Positions 34,142 through 44,264 of a stretch of DNA of 64,000 nucleotides are shown piece by piece. The position numbers were made by a program, and so were the translations under genes. Under the pieces are notes generated by a model. It was not told the DNA's origin. It saw only the letters and a list, made by a program, of their open reading frames with translations, and did no database searches. The number at the start of each line of letters is the position of its first letter. The first letter of the stretch is position 1. Source of the stretch: Tubulanus polymorphus (Eukaryota > Nemertea > Palaeonemertea > Tubulaniformes > Tubulanidae); NCBI RefSeq assembly GCF_964204645.1, contig NC_134032.1, positions 2,694,916 to 2,758,915 of the forward strand, given 5' to 3'.

Positions 34142-34867
34142 TCAAATATTAACCAGACCCTTCTCTTCTATTTTAGTTTTTACTTCATTATAACATTTAT
34201 CTAATTTATCATCTATATGTTGTTTAGATATAATATGTTGTGGATGAGAATTTAGATTATATATTGGTTTATCTTCAGATTTTATAAATTTAACTTTAGA
34301 AGATATACTAATTTTAGGGTATTCAACATCAGTTATTATTTTTATTATTTCTTTCATATTTTCTAAATGTTTTTCATTTTCTTCTAATGTTTTTCCTTCA
34401 TGAAATTTAAACTCGATAGCTGCTGGGCCAATATCACTTTTAAATGCTTCGGTTATCTCTATATCTTTTTTATTATCTAGTGAATCAATATAATTTCTTA
34501 CATCTTCCATGTATGGTCTTTTATTGTTTAATTTATTTTTTATGCTTTTAATTGTCTTCTGTTTCTTATCATTATCTTTATCAAAATAATCTTCACCAAA
34601 AATATCATTTTTCTTATTTCTAATATGACTTTTAGATTTTAAATGTTCATTATAATATCTTTTATCACTGAATGATTGATTACATGTATCACATTTATAT
34701 GTTTCTTTTTCATTCCTTAATTCATCTAATTTAGTTTCTAATATATCATCTTCATATTCTAGTTTCAATTTATTCTCTAAATGTGTTTTAGTTTTATTGT
34801 GTCTTGATTTTTGGGATTTATCTATATTGATATTACATGTTGGGCAGTAGTACTTATTTGCTTCCAT
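34142..34867 (-). CDS. Zinc-finger protein of the Polinton-like element
   Basis: Intact 241-residue frame from ATG at 34867; it ends 13 bp before the polymerase start. Two fingers: CPTCNINIDKSQKSRHNKTKTH near residues 8-30 and CDTCNQSFSDKRYYNEHLKSKSH near 59-81. The rest is highly charged (Lys, Asp, Glu) with probable coiled-coil helices. It is probably a nucleic-acid-binding accessory to the polymerase; in some relatives such fingers are fused to the polymerase N-terminus. A broken copy exists at 26246-26800. Confidence 0.7.
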   Translation of the reverse strand: MEANKYYCPTCNINIDKSQKSRHNKTKTHLENKLKLEYEDDILETKLDELRNEKETYKCDTCNQSFSDKRYYNEHLKSKSHIRNKKNDIFGEDYFDKDNDKKQKTIKSIKNKLNNKRPYMEDVRNYIDSLDNKKDIEITEAFKSDIGPAAIEFKFHEGKTLEENEKHLENMKEIIKIITDVEYPKISISSKVKFIKSEDKPIYNLNSHPQHIISKQHIDDKLDKCYNEVKTKIEEKGLVNI

Positions 34868-35103
34868 TTTAATATCAAATTTTTTTTTTAAATTGATTTT
34901 AGAAGTTCAATGATTTATATCATGTATTATTTCAATCACACTTTACTAACACTTTTAATGTTTAAAAATCTAACTCATACAAATATAAATATTGAAATAA
35001 TGTTGTAAATATATCTATATATCTATTCTATAAGAGCTCGTTAATTACTCGTTACTTATATATGTTATTCATTTATATTTTATTCATATATATGAATATT
35101 TTA

Positions 35104-35297
35104 AGAGTAATAGGGGTAATAGGCTTTCATATCAAAGGTTGAAGGGGCGAGTGAGTAAAAAAATGAAAACAATAATAATTTACAGTTGAATTAGGAGTGT
35201 GCGCGACTAATTCAACTGTAAATTATTATTATTTTCACTTTTTTACGAGCTCGACCCTTCGACCTTTGGTATGAAAGCCTATTACCCCTATTACTCT
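35104..35297. repeat. 194-bp near-perfect palindrome
   Basis: Arms of about 90 bp start AGAGTAATAGGGGTAATAGG on both strands and meet around a 12-bp centre (GAGTGTGCGCGA). Differences between arms are few. It adjoins the right end of Polinton-like copy 2. AGTAAT-type ends recall Polinton termini, so it may be two fused terminal repeats or a foldback MITE. Confidence 0.9.
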
Positions 35298-35455
35298 GGT
35301 CTAACTCAATTTGTCCATTCGTCTCGTGTAGGCGGAGACCTCACCAACAAAGTGATGACACCCAGCACCAGTCATTACTTCCGTTAGCTGCTTCGAGCGT
35401 CATCGCTAAATTTGTTATTTTTTGTAGTTTTTTTTATATTTTTAGTAATCTTTAG

Positions 35456-35621
35456 CGTTCAAAGTGATCGGCCTGGAAAAGTTAATCAGATGGCTGTCCG
35501 GGAGGCCGGGGTTCCGTCAAGAGATCGGCGTCGACGAAGCGAAGCTCGACAAACTGGCCGACGCACTGAAGCAAGTTAAAAGATCGACGTCCGTGGACAT
35601 CGCAAAGCGTTCGCTCGAGAA
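35456..35621 (+). CDS. Orphan exon, unrecognised product
   Basis: A pyrimidine-rich tract ending TTTAG precedes it, and a perfect donor (GTAAGT) follows at 35622. The frame between codes a GC-rich, helix-like segment (VIGLEKLIRWLSGRPGFRQE, then GVDEAKLDKLADALKQVKR). The composition is unlike its AT-rich neighbours. The 166-nt length needs a phase-matched partner exon, which I cannot find. It could be a host exon or a gag-like N-terminus from an unseen retroelement. Confidence 0.4.
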
Positions 35622-35907
35622 GTAAGTAATGGCCGGCAGGCACTAGCTATCATCGGCGTCTCGCTCGATAACAACTGAGTCCAGACACTAAATGGATGAG
35701 TACAGCACCAAGTATCTGAGTCTCGAAGGACAACGGTCATAGCGGATTTTGCTATATACGTGGAGGTGCCCATCGGGCAGTTCAGGTCGCGTACGCGTTC
35801 CGACAGCGTCAGGCGATCGAGGCCGGTCAATGACCGGTCCGCGGAGGCCCTACCCGTAGGATACCCTAACGGCAAAATGCCTCGCCGGGTTGCGAAGCTT
35901 CCTTCGA

Positions 35908-36025
35908 CCATTTGACATTAGATTAGTTGACCAATTGCCATCACATTGATTGACCACTTGACATTAGATGAGTCGACCAATTGCCACCAGATTGGTTGAC
36001 CATTTGACATTAGATTATTTTCTTT
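35908..36025. repeat. Tandem repeat, ~46 bp unit, about 2.5 copies
   Basis: GACCAnTTGACATTAGAT, then AGTnGACCAATTGCCA and CACATTGAT or CAGATTGGT, repeat in order. Confidence 0.75.
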
Positions 36026-36242
36026 TTTGGCTGAATCTGTTAGTGTAAATAAAGTGCATTGAATTTGACCATCTGGTCAAACAGCGCGTTCTCGAGAAGG
36101 TGTCCGGGTATCCGGGTGTCCGCGTTATTCAAATAGCCCTTGATGTGAGCAGGATTGAATAGGATTCTGAAAGAATAAGTGGTACATTCACCGATACCTA
36201 ATTATCATGTCACTATAAACTTTAATAGTCATTTCATGCTCA

Positions 36243-36366
36243 GTTACCATATGTTGGTTAAATTCAATCAGCACATGCCAGTAGTAAATGAAAACGGAAG
36301 ATAAGGTTTTCCGCTTTGATGAGGATGCTGATATTGAATTTGAACAGTATGCACTTACTATTTATT
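36243..36366 (+). repeat. Block A, second copy
   Basis: See 13444-13568. Here A is followed by 336 bp of AT-rich sequence instead of the 1-kb GC-rich segment. Confidence 0.8.
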
Positions 36367-36702
36367 CTTGTGGAATAGTGTACAAAGACAATCAAATCAA
36401 TGATAAATAAAGCAATGATGTATTTTAATATAATATTGATAATAATAATTGGTTTTCTACCTGGTCAAAATGTATAACATATAATTCCAAACATGTGTAG
36501 TATTACACATTAAGAGATCATCAAAAAATGCTTGTGGGTCATCTGGGATAAATCTTGTAAGTAATGAGTGAGTGAGCTTCAAGTCACCTTAGAAATTCTG
36601 TATATGAATCATATGTTGAATTGCAGCATGAAGCCTATACATACGAGATTGCCTGTTCTCATTTTATTCTGATGAATATGGCTAGCATCCATATATATCC
36701 AT

Positions 36703-36983
36703 ATGTGGCGAAAATTCTCTATATCTTGGGTGGGTTGGACCACAAAACATTGGTCTATTATGAAATCAGACTATGTATTTATGACTTATGTTTTAGACTA
36801 TGTATCTCGGAATGGCCTTAAGCCATTCTTTTCTCATTGTTTCTTTTTAGGTGTTCATATTCCGGGACAGGGCTGAGTGTCCTGCGGCGATGTTTCGGTA
36901 TCTTTTCTGCTCAATTTCTTTCTGAGAGATTTTTGGCAGTTCTGTCAGATTCCAATTTTACGACCTGGGCAGGCCCCCGCGAT
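36703..36983 (+). repeat. Block B, second copy
   Basis: Collinear with 14616-14855, with an extra duplicated ACTATGTAT-containing stretch. Homology ends at GGGCAGGCCCC, after which the sequence differs from the Gypsy pol side. Confidence 0.8.
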
Positions 36984-38411
36984 GTTGGCCACGCCACATC
37001 GCGGTGATGTTAGCGATTTCATGCCATTGTTTTATTCTCCACCTGCCTATTAGAGTGGTGTGTGTTCACCTTTGTATATTTGGAACCCAACTTCTTTGAT
37101 TTTGGGCCGTTTTGGTTCCGTCTCGTCGCCGGGGAATTCTCCAGCCCTGCTCGTGTTTACGTTTGTTTTACGACACCGCTCGCTGGCGCAGCCTCACCTC
37201 CATGTGAGCGTTTTCGCGGTGGTGCAGTTTACTCCGGGTTATTTTGTAGTCAATATCTCCGTATCGGTCTTATAGTCGTCATTTTTCGCGTTCATCTTAA
37301 AATATTATAGAACTTAATTATATTTCTCGCGTCTTAAGTCTTTATTTGGGTTTTATCATTCGTCACGGTCGAATGATTTCCAGTGATCTACTTCGTCCGT
37401 ATCACTGCTCCTCACGCTTGACTATAAATTTTGCGCGATCGAGCTCATTGGCAACTTGGCTCTGGCGGAGCCCACTTAAGAAATTTTTTCGTACTTCACA
37501 GTTTTATGAAGTCGAACGCTTCAAATCGTATAGATCATGTAAGAAGACGATTTCACTTTCTATTTAAGACACGGGTCTCCGGGTCGTCTGACCCACGGGA
37601 TCGCTGCGTGGTTTTTGACATCCTTCCCTCAGTGAATCCCGGGTGCCGACGCGCCCCAGGGCCATAGCGGCCGATAAACTCGTTACTTTCAATCCTGTAA
37701 ATATTATAAATTCTCCATAAATTTGTCGTCTGTCTAAACTCGATCCTTTGACGATGCCATCCTAACGCTCTCGTAGTATAGTATATATTCTGTGCTATCT
37801 TCGTAATCTTACTCCGAGATGTTATTTCAGCTGACCATGCCAATCGTTGATTAACGACAACGCTCGTCGTTAATTATTTGACGCTCCGTCGTAAATTTCT
37901 TAACCGTTGATTAGCTACAACGCTCGTTTACTTAGACCTTATCTTAGATACCCGCCGGAGTCCGCCGCACCATCGCAACCTTTTGACGTTCCGTCGTCTC
38001 TTTTATATGCAACCGCACATTGTCTATACCATTGAATATGTCACAAGCCAAAAAGGGGATATCTTTACATATCGAAATGTAAAGAAACAAGTTATTTTGC
38101 GTGCTGATGTGATGTCTTGGCATCGAGAACGATAAATTTTGTAATTATAGGAAAATATATATTTGATCAACCGTACTACATTCCAATCAAACTTCGAATC
38201 TTGCTTTTATTTGATTTGCGTGCACTGGAAGGAAGGATGAGGATTTCTGTTGTTTTCCTGCTGCACCTAACCCATTGAGTTTTACATGAGGATCATTCCC
38301 CTATTGACCGTCCCTACTGACAACACTTAAGCATACGACTAGTTTGACAGATCTGGCATGAGTCGCAATTAGCTCCTGAGATTATGAGGGACAGCTATGT
38401 GCGAGAGAGCA
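36984..38411. other. GC-variable stretch, probably retroelement 3' sequence, no clear gene
   Basis: CpG-rich to about 37670. Two imperfect copies of CGTTGATTAnCnACAACGCTCG lie at 37844-37930, and GACGnTCCGTCGT is also repeated (37881, 37984). No domain-bearing frame. It may be an LTR or leader belonging to the A-B element. Confidence 0.3.
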
Positions 38412-38428
38412 CTTGGAATCGGTGGTTC

Positions 38429-38625
38429 TAAACACCGACCAAAACCGTCCAATACCGCCTGAAACCGTCCAATACCGACCAAAAGCCGTCCAACACCGAC
38501 CAAAAGTAAAATTAGTACCGACCAAAATTGTAACAACCACCAAAAGTAGAATATGATACCGACCAAAACTAAGCCGAGTAAAATGATACCCGACATCGTC
38601 TGATACCGACCAAAAGAATTTTGAA
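38429..38625 (-). repeat. Left TIR of the MULE, minisatellite type
   Basis: Units CCGACCAAAA and CCGTCCAATACCG or CCGCCTGAAACCG recur about ten times with decay to the right. They are complementary to 43180-43300. Confidence 0.85.
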
Positions 38626-38675
38626 CTAATCACACAGATAATTCTCAAAACAAGCTACGCGTGTCACTTCGATCA

Positions 38676-39180
38676 CTGAGCGACCACAGTTCAATTTTGA
38701 ATAGGTACCGAAACTGTTTAACTTTGTTAAATCTTTCACTACTTGAAAACTAATTCATGATCATTGGAAGGAATCACTCACTCACTCACTCACTCACTCC
38801 GTAATTGGCGTATCAAAGCAAACACAACTGAGACAAGTAATTTTTGTTTCAATTATTCATATCCTAATAACTTGCTTTAATCATTATGTACTGAACGACC
38901 ACAGTTCAATTTTCAATAGGTAATTACAACTTAAGTCAGTTGCCTAAAGTAATTTAATATCTTTCACTTATTGAAAAACCAATTTATGATCATTAGAAGG
39001 AGTCACTCACTTACTCCGTAATTGGCGTATCAAAGCAAACGCAACTGAGACTAATTTTTGTTTCAATTTCCACAATAACTTGCTTTGATCAAATTATTTA
39101 CTGAACGACGACAGTTCAATTTTGAATAGGTAATTACAACTTTAGTTGCCTACTGTTAGTAATTACACTTTCTGTAATAC
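38676..39180. repeat. Tandem ~213-bp repeat, about 2.4 copies, in the MULE promoter region
   Basis: Each unit starts ACTGAnCGACnACAGTTCAATTTT, passes GATCATTnGAAGGAnTCACTCAC and CCGTAATTGGCGTATCAAAGCA, and ends near CTTGCTTTnATCA. The first unit has extra CACT copies. Confidence 0.85.
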
Positions 39181-39188
39181 TATATAAA
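39181..39188 (+). promoter_or_regulatory. TATA box of the MULE genes
   Basis: TATATAAAG lies about 60 bp upstream of the first ATG at 39241, directly after the tandem units. A transcription start near 39211 is inferred. Confidence 0.5.
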
Positions 39189-39240
39189 GTCACAATTTTT
39201 AGACAGGGCCATCATTCATCGACAAAATTACGTAAAAACA

Positions 39241-39657
39241 ATGGCATCGAGAAAAATTCAACCCCGTCGTCGTAAGGTCCGTTGGCCTTGTAGTGTTTGC
39301 AGCCTGGAATGTAAAGATCATTCGATATATTGTCCCTTCTGTGAAATGTGGAGCCATTCAAGCTGGGAGAAAATATCAGCAAATATATTGGAAAGTCTTG
39401 GTGAACTGCCTGGAAATTATAGCTGCAACTCGTGCCGCCACGAAGAAAACGGTTCATTAACTTATGGCCACGCACTAAAACGATTGGAAGAGTCTGCGAT
39501 GAAAGGAATAAAAGGTCTAAAGGATGAAGCAAAAATGCTTACGTTACTTTTCCCTGACCAAGAGTCGAAAATGCAACTACCCGTAGTTAAAGAGTCAGAA
39601 CTTCAAGTCGATGGGTACAGCAAACACCTGCTAGATAATGATCGGACCATCGAATAA
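39241..39657 (+). CDS. MULE ORF1: PHD/RING-like zinc domain protein
   Basis: 138 residues from ATG 39241. A basic start (PRRRKVRW) is followed by a cysteine/histidine cross-brace: CSVCSLECKDHSIYCPFCEM, then WSHSSWE and later YSCNSCR, which matches PHD-like spacing with the W before the His. Such domains read chromatin or hold proteins together. The stop is 20 nt inside the OTU frame that starts at 39638, so ORF1 and ORF2 overlap in different frames. They may have been one protein separated by a single indel, since OTU proteins of related transposons often carry a zinc region first. Confidence 0.65.
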   Translation: MASRKIQPRRRKVRWPCSVCSLECKDHSIYCPFCEMWSHSSWEKISANILESLGELPGNYSCNSCRHEENGSLTYGHALKRLEESAMKGIKGLKDEAKMLTLLFPDQESKMQLPVVKESELQVDGYSKHLLDNDRTIE

Positions 39658-41410
39658 GATTCCAATTCGAGTTCGAGGAAATGGAAATTGTCTATTTAAT
39701 TCAGTTTCCGTCGCACTTTCAGGAACAGAAGAATTGGCGACGGAACTGAGAGTACGAACTTGTATGGAAATGGTATTGAATTCAACATTCTATAAGAACC
39801 ATGGTAATTATGCTGACTTCCTAAAGTGTTCTGAATTCGACACGGCATGTCTTGAAGCTGCCAAGAACCACTCATATTCTTCGATATTTACAGTTCAGGC
39901 ATTGGCAACCGTTTTACAACGGCCAATAATGTCCGTGTACCCAGCAGTCAACGGAATTTTTTATCATTGCGCTAGAATACTTAATTGGAATTTTAATCCA
40001 AGAGACAAAGGTATCGCCAAGAAAAGAAAACGACAAAATCAACAAGAAATCTATTTAATGTGGACTAAGTCGAATACAGATGAAAGGCCAAGAACAGATG
40101 AAACTTGGTTACCAAACCATTTCGTTCCACTATTGGAAAAAGAAAAGGCAATGAAGGAACGAAACATAGGGCCACCACCCGAGCAGAAACGAGTTGAACA
40201 ACGTAAGAAAAGGAATGTCCATTTTACTCCAACCAAAAGAGAAAGTGAAATCGACGAAATGGCCGAAAAGCGGAGCCGAAATATCAGTCCAGTCCGACGA
40301 CACACATCAACACCAGAAATCAGCAACCAGTTTGAAAAGAAAACCATTCCAGTCGAAGAGTTCAACCGAAGTGAATTTTTGACATCATCTCCGATTCTTG
40401 ATGAATCGTGGGATTTATCACCGAAATCAAGTCTTGAGGAAAAGGATGAATTTCAGGAAACCGATGGACTGAATGCAAGTCGAAAAGTAAGAGAAATCAG
40501 TATGTGTGTGGATGTCGAGGGAACGAATGAATTTTCAGTAATGTCAGAAGAAGTTATAGAAGATACGTCGATCAATTACCAACGTCTTCAGAACGGTCGT
40601 TTCCTTGATAGCATGGATATACTTGGTATTTGTGAAAACACAAAAAACACACCAAAATTAACTCAAATCCCATGTGGCGTTAAAGAAAATCTGTTTTACG
40701 TGCTCGACAATAGCCAGAATGTCGATAGGAGAAAGAAACAATATGAAAGTAATTTTACAGATGATTGCGGCGCTTGGGTATCGAGCTCGTCATCCACAAA
40801 GAAAGTCCTCCTTTATCCCGAAGGTGATCGCTACAAAGTGACAGAACTAAAAAACAGTCTATATTGTACTAAAATCAAGGGTGAATGGTTACCATTGGAG
40901 CCGCAGCCAAATCGCGATGATATCGTTGATCTTCGTCGTTTCTACGCAACATTAAAACGAAAAAACGACTATAAGAAGCGCATTTCTTGGATCGAAAACG
41001 GACCAGCTAAATTCAACCAGACAATTTCTGTTGTTGAATACATCGGTGGATTCCCTACCAATAGAAGCGCTCATGGCCACGCAAAGCATTCAACAAATGA
41101 ATACATCCGCACGGCACCAGATAGAATCGAAACGATATGTAGAGAGGTTGAGAATAATAACCCAAGCACAGTATATCGGCAAATGGCTCAGGCGGATGAC
41201 TCGATCGATGCTCCACGTAATTTGAAGCAAGTCCTAAATGCGAAATATAAAGTCGACCGCGAGAAACGAGATGCCCAGACCGCAACAAAATCGAACAGAA
41301 AAAATACAGCGGACGATATGCAAACAGTCATGAATATGATGGGAGAAAACAAATTCATAAATCGTACAACTAGACGGCAAACCACCAAATGTCATCCTGT
41401 ACACCGATGA
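39638..41410 (+). CDS. MULE ORF2: OTU-domain protein
   Basis: 590 residues. The OTU-like cysteine protease domain starts within 15 residues: RVRGNGNCLFNSVSVALSG, with the nucleophile Cys in GNC. The usual Asp of DGNC is Asn here. NHFVPLL near residue 162 supplies the His. In between is TVQALATVLQRPIMSVYP, as in transposon and vertnin-type OTU proteins. The middle is a charged linker. The C-terminal third (GEWLPLEPQP, FYATLKRKNDYKKRISWIENGP) is a conserved transposon-associated region leading into the transposase. The frame shifts near 41385, where the transposase continues. Deubiquitinase activity is doubtful with the Asn. Confidence 0.75.
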   Translation: MIGPSNKIPIRVRGNGNCLFNSVSVALSGTEELATELRVRTCMEMVLNSTFYKNHGNYADFLKCSEFDTACLEAAKNHSYSSIFTVQALATVLQRPIMSVYPAVNGIFYHCARILNWNFNPRDKGIAKKRKRQNQQEIYLMWTKSNTDERPRTDETWLPNHFVPLLEKEKAMKERNIGPPPEQKRVEQRKKRNVHFTPTKRESEIDEMAEKRSRNISPVRRHTSTPEISNQFEKKTIPVEEFNRSEFLTSSPILDESWDLSPKSSLEEKDEFQETDGLNASRKVREISMCVDVEGTNEFSVMSEEVIEDTSINYQRLQNGRFLDSMDILGICENTKNTPKLTQIPCGVKENLFYVLDNSQNVDRRKKQYESNFTDDCGAWVSSSSSTKKVLLYPEGDRYKVTELKNSLYCTKIKGEWLPLEPQPNRDDIVDLRRFYATLKRKNDYKKRISWIENGPAKFNQTISVVEYIGGFPTNRSAHGHAKHSTNEYIRTAPDRIETICREVENNNPSTVYRQMAQADDSIDAPRNLKQVLNAKYKVDREKRDAQTATKSNRKNTADDMQTVMNMMGENKFINRTTRRQTTKCHPVHR

Positions 41411-42440
41411 ACAATTGCACGATGTTCGCAAGTTTTGTATTGAGGCCGAGCATCCTGAAGTTTTAGGTGTTGACCGAACTTTCAATCTCCGTCCGTGTTA
41501 TCTAACACTTACAGTGCATAAAAATATCAACTTGTTACGCTGTAAAACTAATGAACCTCCAATTATGCTGGGCCCTATGTACCTACACTGGGATGGATTA
41601 TGTATTACTTACCGTTTTTTTTCCCCATCTTAGAGCGGCACTTGAAGGCGATATAACTACTCAGGTCGGATTTTCTGAGCTTTTAGTCGGTTCCGACGAA
41701 GAAACAGCGCTACTGAAAGCCATCAAACAAAGTTTTCCGAACGCCCAACAGGTATTATGTCATCGACATTTGGAAGAAAACGTCCGGAGACACCTTCAAC
41801 ACAAGGTCGGGGCGAATGATAAAATAAAACACAATGTGATTAAATCTATATTTGGAAAAAACGGTATTTTTGATAGCGAAAGTGAATTTGATTTCGAGAA
41901 CATGGTAATGAATATAAGAGAGAAGATCACGCGTGTAGTTCCAAATTTTCTATCTTATTTTGAGAAACTCGTTCCAAAACTTAAAAAGTATGTATTTGAA
42001 CCAAAATTGAGAAACCATTGGATTCCTACGAATTGGACAAATAACAATTGCGAGTCATTGAATCACGTTATTAAGATGGCGATAAACTGGAAAATTCAGA
42101 AAGTGCCCGACTTAATTACAAAGTTCACGAGATCGTACGACTTCAGTATATTGACATGAGGCGAGCTTTACACGGCCAAGGAAATTACCAACTCGCCCCG
42201 AAATTGAGAAATTTTGCAGTCAGCCATGCAGTACGGGCAACAAAAACTAAAGATGAAAAAACAAAACATTTTGAAAAATTCATGAAATATAAAACACCAC
42301 GCAAAGTTAACAACTTAATCATCTCAACAGATGGTACTCTATGCATCCCAAAAACGGCTACAACTGCGAAGAAGCCCGGGCAGAGAAAGCGAACCAAAAG
42401 TGAACGAACGACACCTGCTCGAAGAAAATTAGATATGTAA
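41388..42440 (+). pseudogene. MULE transposase (DDE), frameshifted
   Basis: Three frames follow one another. The first at about 41388-41560 has LGVDRTFNL with the first Asp at 41472-41474, and HWDG near its end. The second, 41551-42159, has LLVGSDEETALLKAI with the second Asp at 41695-41697, CHRHLEENVRRHL (the C..H knuckle) and NNNCESLNHVIK with the Glu. The third, 42156-42440, is a basic tail (GQRKRTKSERTT). Frameshifts lie near 41385, 41600 and 42155. All DDE residues are intact, so the damage is recent or partly assembly error. Confidence 0.8.
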
Positions 42441-43170
42441 AGTTTGTTAATATAGATTGTAAATAAGATTTCTTAATCAACATTCATTTTGATTTGTTTT
42501 TCAGTTATTCGGAAAGGGTTTGTCACATTTGATAGTAAAATTCTAATCATGGATTTGGCATTTGAAATGGGTTTATCCAATTGCATTCTACTGATATGCT
42601 GTATCCTTACTCAAAATCAAAACTACTCTATTGTCCTAGCTCTTTAGTCATATATTTCAACTTGTGTGCTGGTAAGTGGACTCAATTATTCATTTCTCAG
42701 TTTGATATATACTTGATATATTACCATGTTTTTTCTTTGTTTTAGAGTTAATCCTAAAGAAGTACCATGAATTTCTTTCCTCAATTTCAGCGATGTTTCG
42801 GCGGTATGAAAATAAGTCAAACTTCGTAACTTTGCGCATCGGGCAGCATGGATGTTTTTCGGCGTCGAATGTGGTAGGTGGACTCCGTTCAAGGTTTATT
42901 CAATGCTGTGTTTATTATTTGACAACCCTTAAATAACTTGGTTTCATTTCTATGTCATTTCAGCAGGTTGAGGTCTGTTTGAGCGCTGTCTAGGAACACC
43001 CATGCATTACGATCGACTGACGCTAGAAGATTAAAATCGAATGTGCTTAATGTATAAAGTCTAATTGTGTATTTTGTAGATTGTATTTTGATCGGCTGTC
43101 AATAAAAATTTCAAAATTCGATTCGAGTTTTAATTCTTGATATTTATTCGGCTTTGGGAATGAAAATCTT
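42441..43170. other. 3' noncoding part of the MULE
   Basis: No domain-bearing frame is seen. AATAAAAATTTC near 43097 could be the polyA signal. The right TIR starts near 43180. Confidence 0.4.
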
Positions 43171-43174
43171 CGGT

Positions 43175-43300
43175 TGGGAGGATTTTGGTCGGTGTTTGGC
43201 AGCTTTTGGTCGGTATTGGACGGCTTTTGGTCGGTATCAGGCGGTTTTGGTCGGTATTGGACGGTTTTAGGCGGTATTGGACGGTTTTGGTCGGTGTTTA
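43175..43300 (+). repeat. Right TIR of the MULE, minisatellite type
   Basis: TTTTGGTCGGTATTGGACGG units, about seven, ending GGTCGGTGTTTA at 43300. Complementary to the left TIR. Confidence 0.85.
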
Positions 43301-43317
43301 AGATTACCCCTTGGAAT

Positions 43318-44264
43318 GGTGGTAGCCATATCCGCCGAGTAAACAACACTGCGAGTTTCGTCCCCACTGACTCGAATAGACACTTCACATTCATGGCATG
43401 ACGATTTCATTTATTTCATACACTGTGTACGAAGTTTGTTAGACAATTAATTTTCGTAGATTGAACAATTTCCAAGATTCACTCCCCTCTCCCAATTTCA
43501 CTGCTCTTCTATATCAATATACTACATAGCAGCAGTATATGTGACATACACGCGTGTGAAGCATGAATATACGTAACAGGGCATGTGCTCATTCCGAAAG
43601 GAAATGTAGTTCCAACAACAAATGAGTAACTAAATAAACAAATAAGCAACGGATTCCGATGAAATAGGGTTAGAGATTCTATAACTGCATTGAATGTTTT
43701 GAAAGTTCCGAACAGTAACTAAGCCTCGTTTGGAAGTTATTTTGTGCCAAAGGAAGAAAGTTTCATATGGACTTGGCAAATTGGACTTGGCTAAAGCGAA
43801 GGTCCATAAAAATCTACCCAACGAAGAGTAAAGATGAATGCCAAAGACTGAACTTAAAATCACCTTTGGTGTGGACCTCTATAGAATTAGAAAGAGGTGT
43901 GGACCTCTATAGAATTTACAACACTAATAGATTCTTGCGCCAATTCAGATTGACGATGTGCATCGGAATCCTGGAAAGGCCAATCGTAAGGATCTGAAAT
44001 AACCACGGAGGACCAACATTTGACAAGGTTATTCAACTCGGCATAAGACAAATTTCAAGTTAGTAAGTCAGCTGGGTTATCGGCGGATGGGCAATATCGC
44101 CACGACTCAGAACCGAGAATGAGTTTGAGACAAAGGCTCCTCATCGTGCAGCAGTTAAAGCTATCATCAGCTCTAACCTGGGGAGTGTTAACGAAGTAAA
44201 TGGAGCTACTCGAGACTGGGAGAAAACCAATGTTGTCTCAATCCCCGAAACAAGATACACGCAT
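43318..44264. other. Intergenic, no supported gene
   Basis: A short direct duplication GTGTGGACCTCTATAGAATT lies at 43870-43917. Otherwise nothing is recognised. Confidence 0.35.

Larger units (their letters stand above)
29258..35103 (-). mobile_element. Polinton-like (adintovirus-like) element, copy 2, partial
   Basis: Five minus-strand genes in one direction: zinc finger, protein-primed type B DNA polymerase, small conserved gene, candidate jelly-roll protein and a small acidic protein. The AT content is far above the flanks. No integrase, ATPase, protease or major capsid gene is in the window, so the copy is truncated at its left side near 29220. On the right it runs into the palindrome at 35104-35297. 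With only these genes, the choice between Polinton/Maverick and adintovirus-like is open. Confidence 0.7.
38420..43309 (+). mobile_element. Complete MULE-type transposon with minisatellite TIRs
   Basis: The 8-bp direct repeat CTTGGAAT flanks the element (38412-38419, 43310-43317). The ends are inverted copies: TAAACACCGACC, then AAAACCGTCCAATACCGCCT. The TIR bodies are made of GGTCGGTATTGGACGG-type units. Inside are a TATA-box promoter, a PHD-like ORF, an OTU ORF and a DDE transposase, all on the plus strand. Size, target length and gene content fit the Mutator superfamily. Confidence 0.85.
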
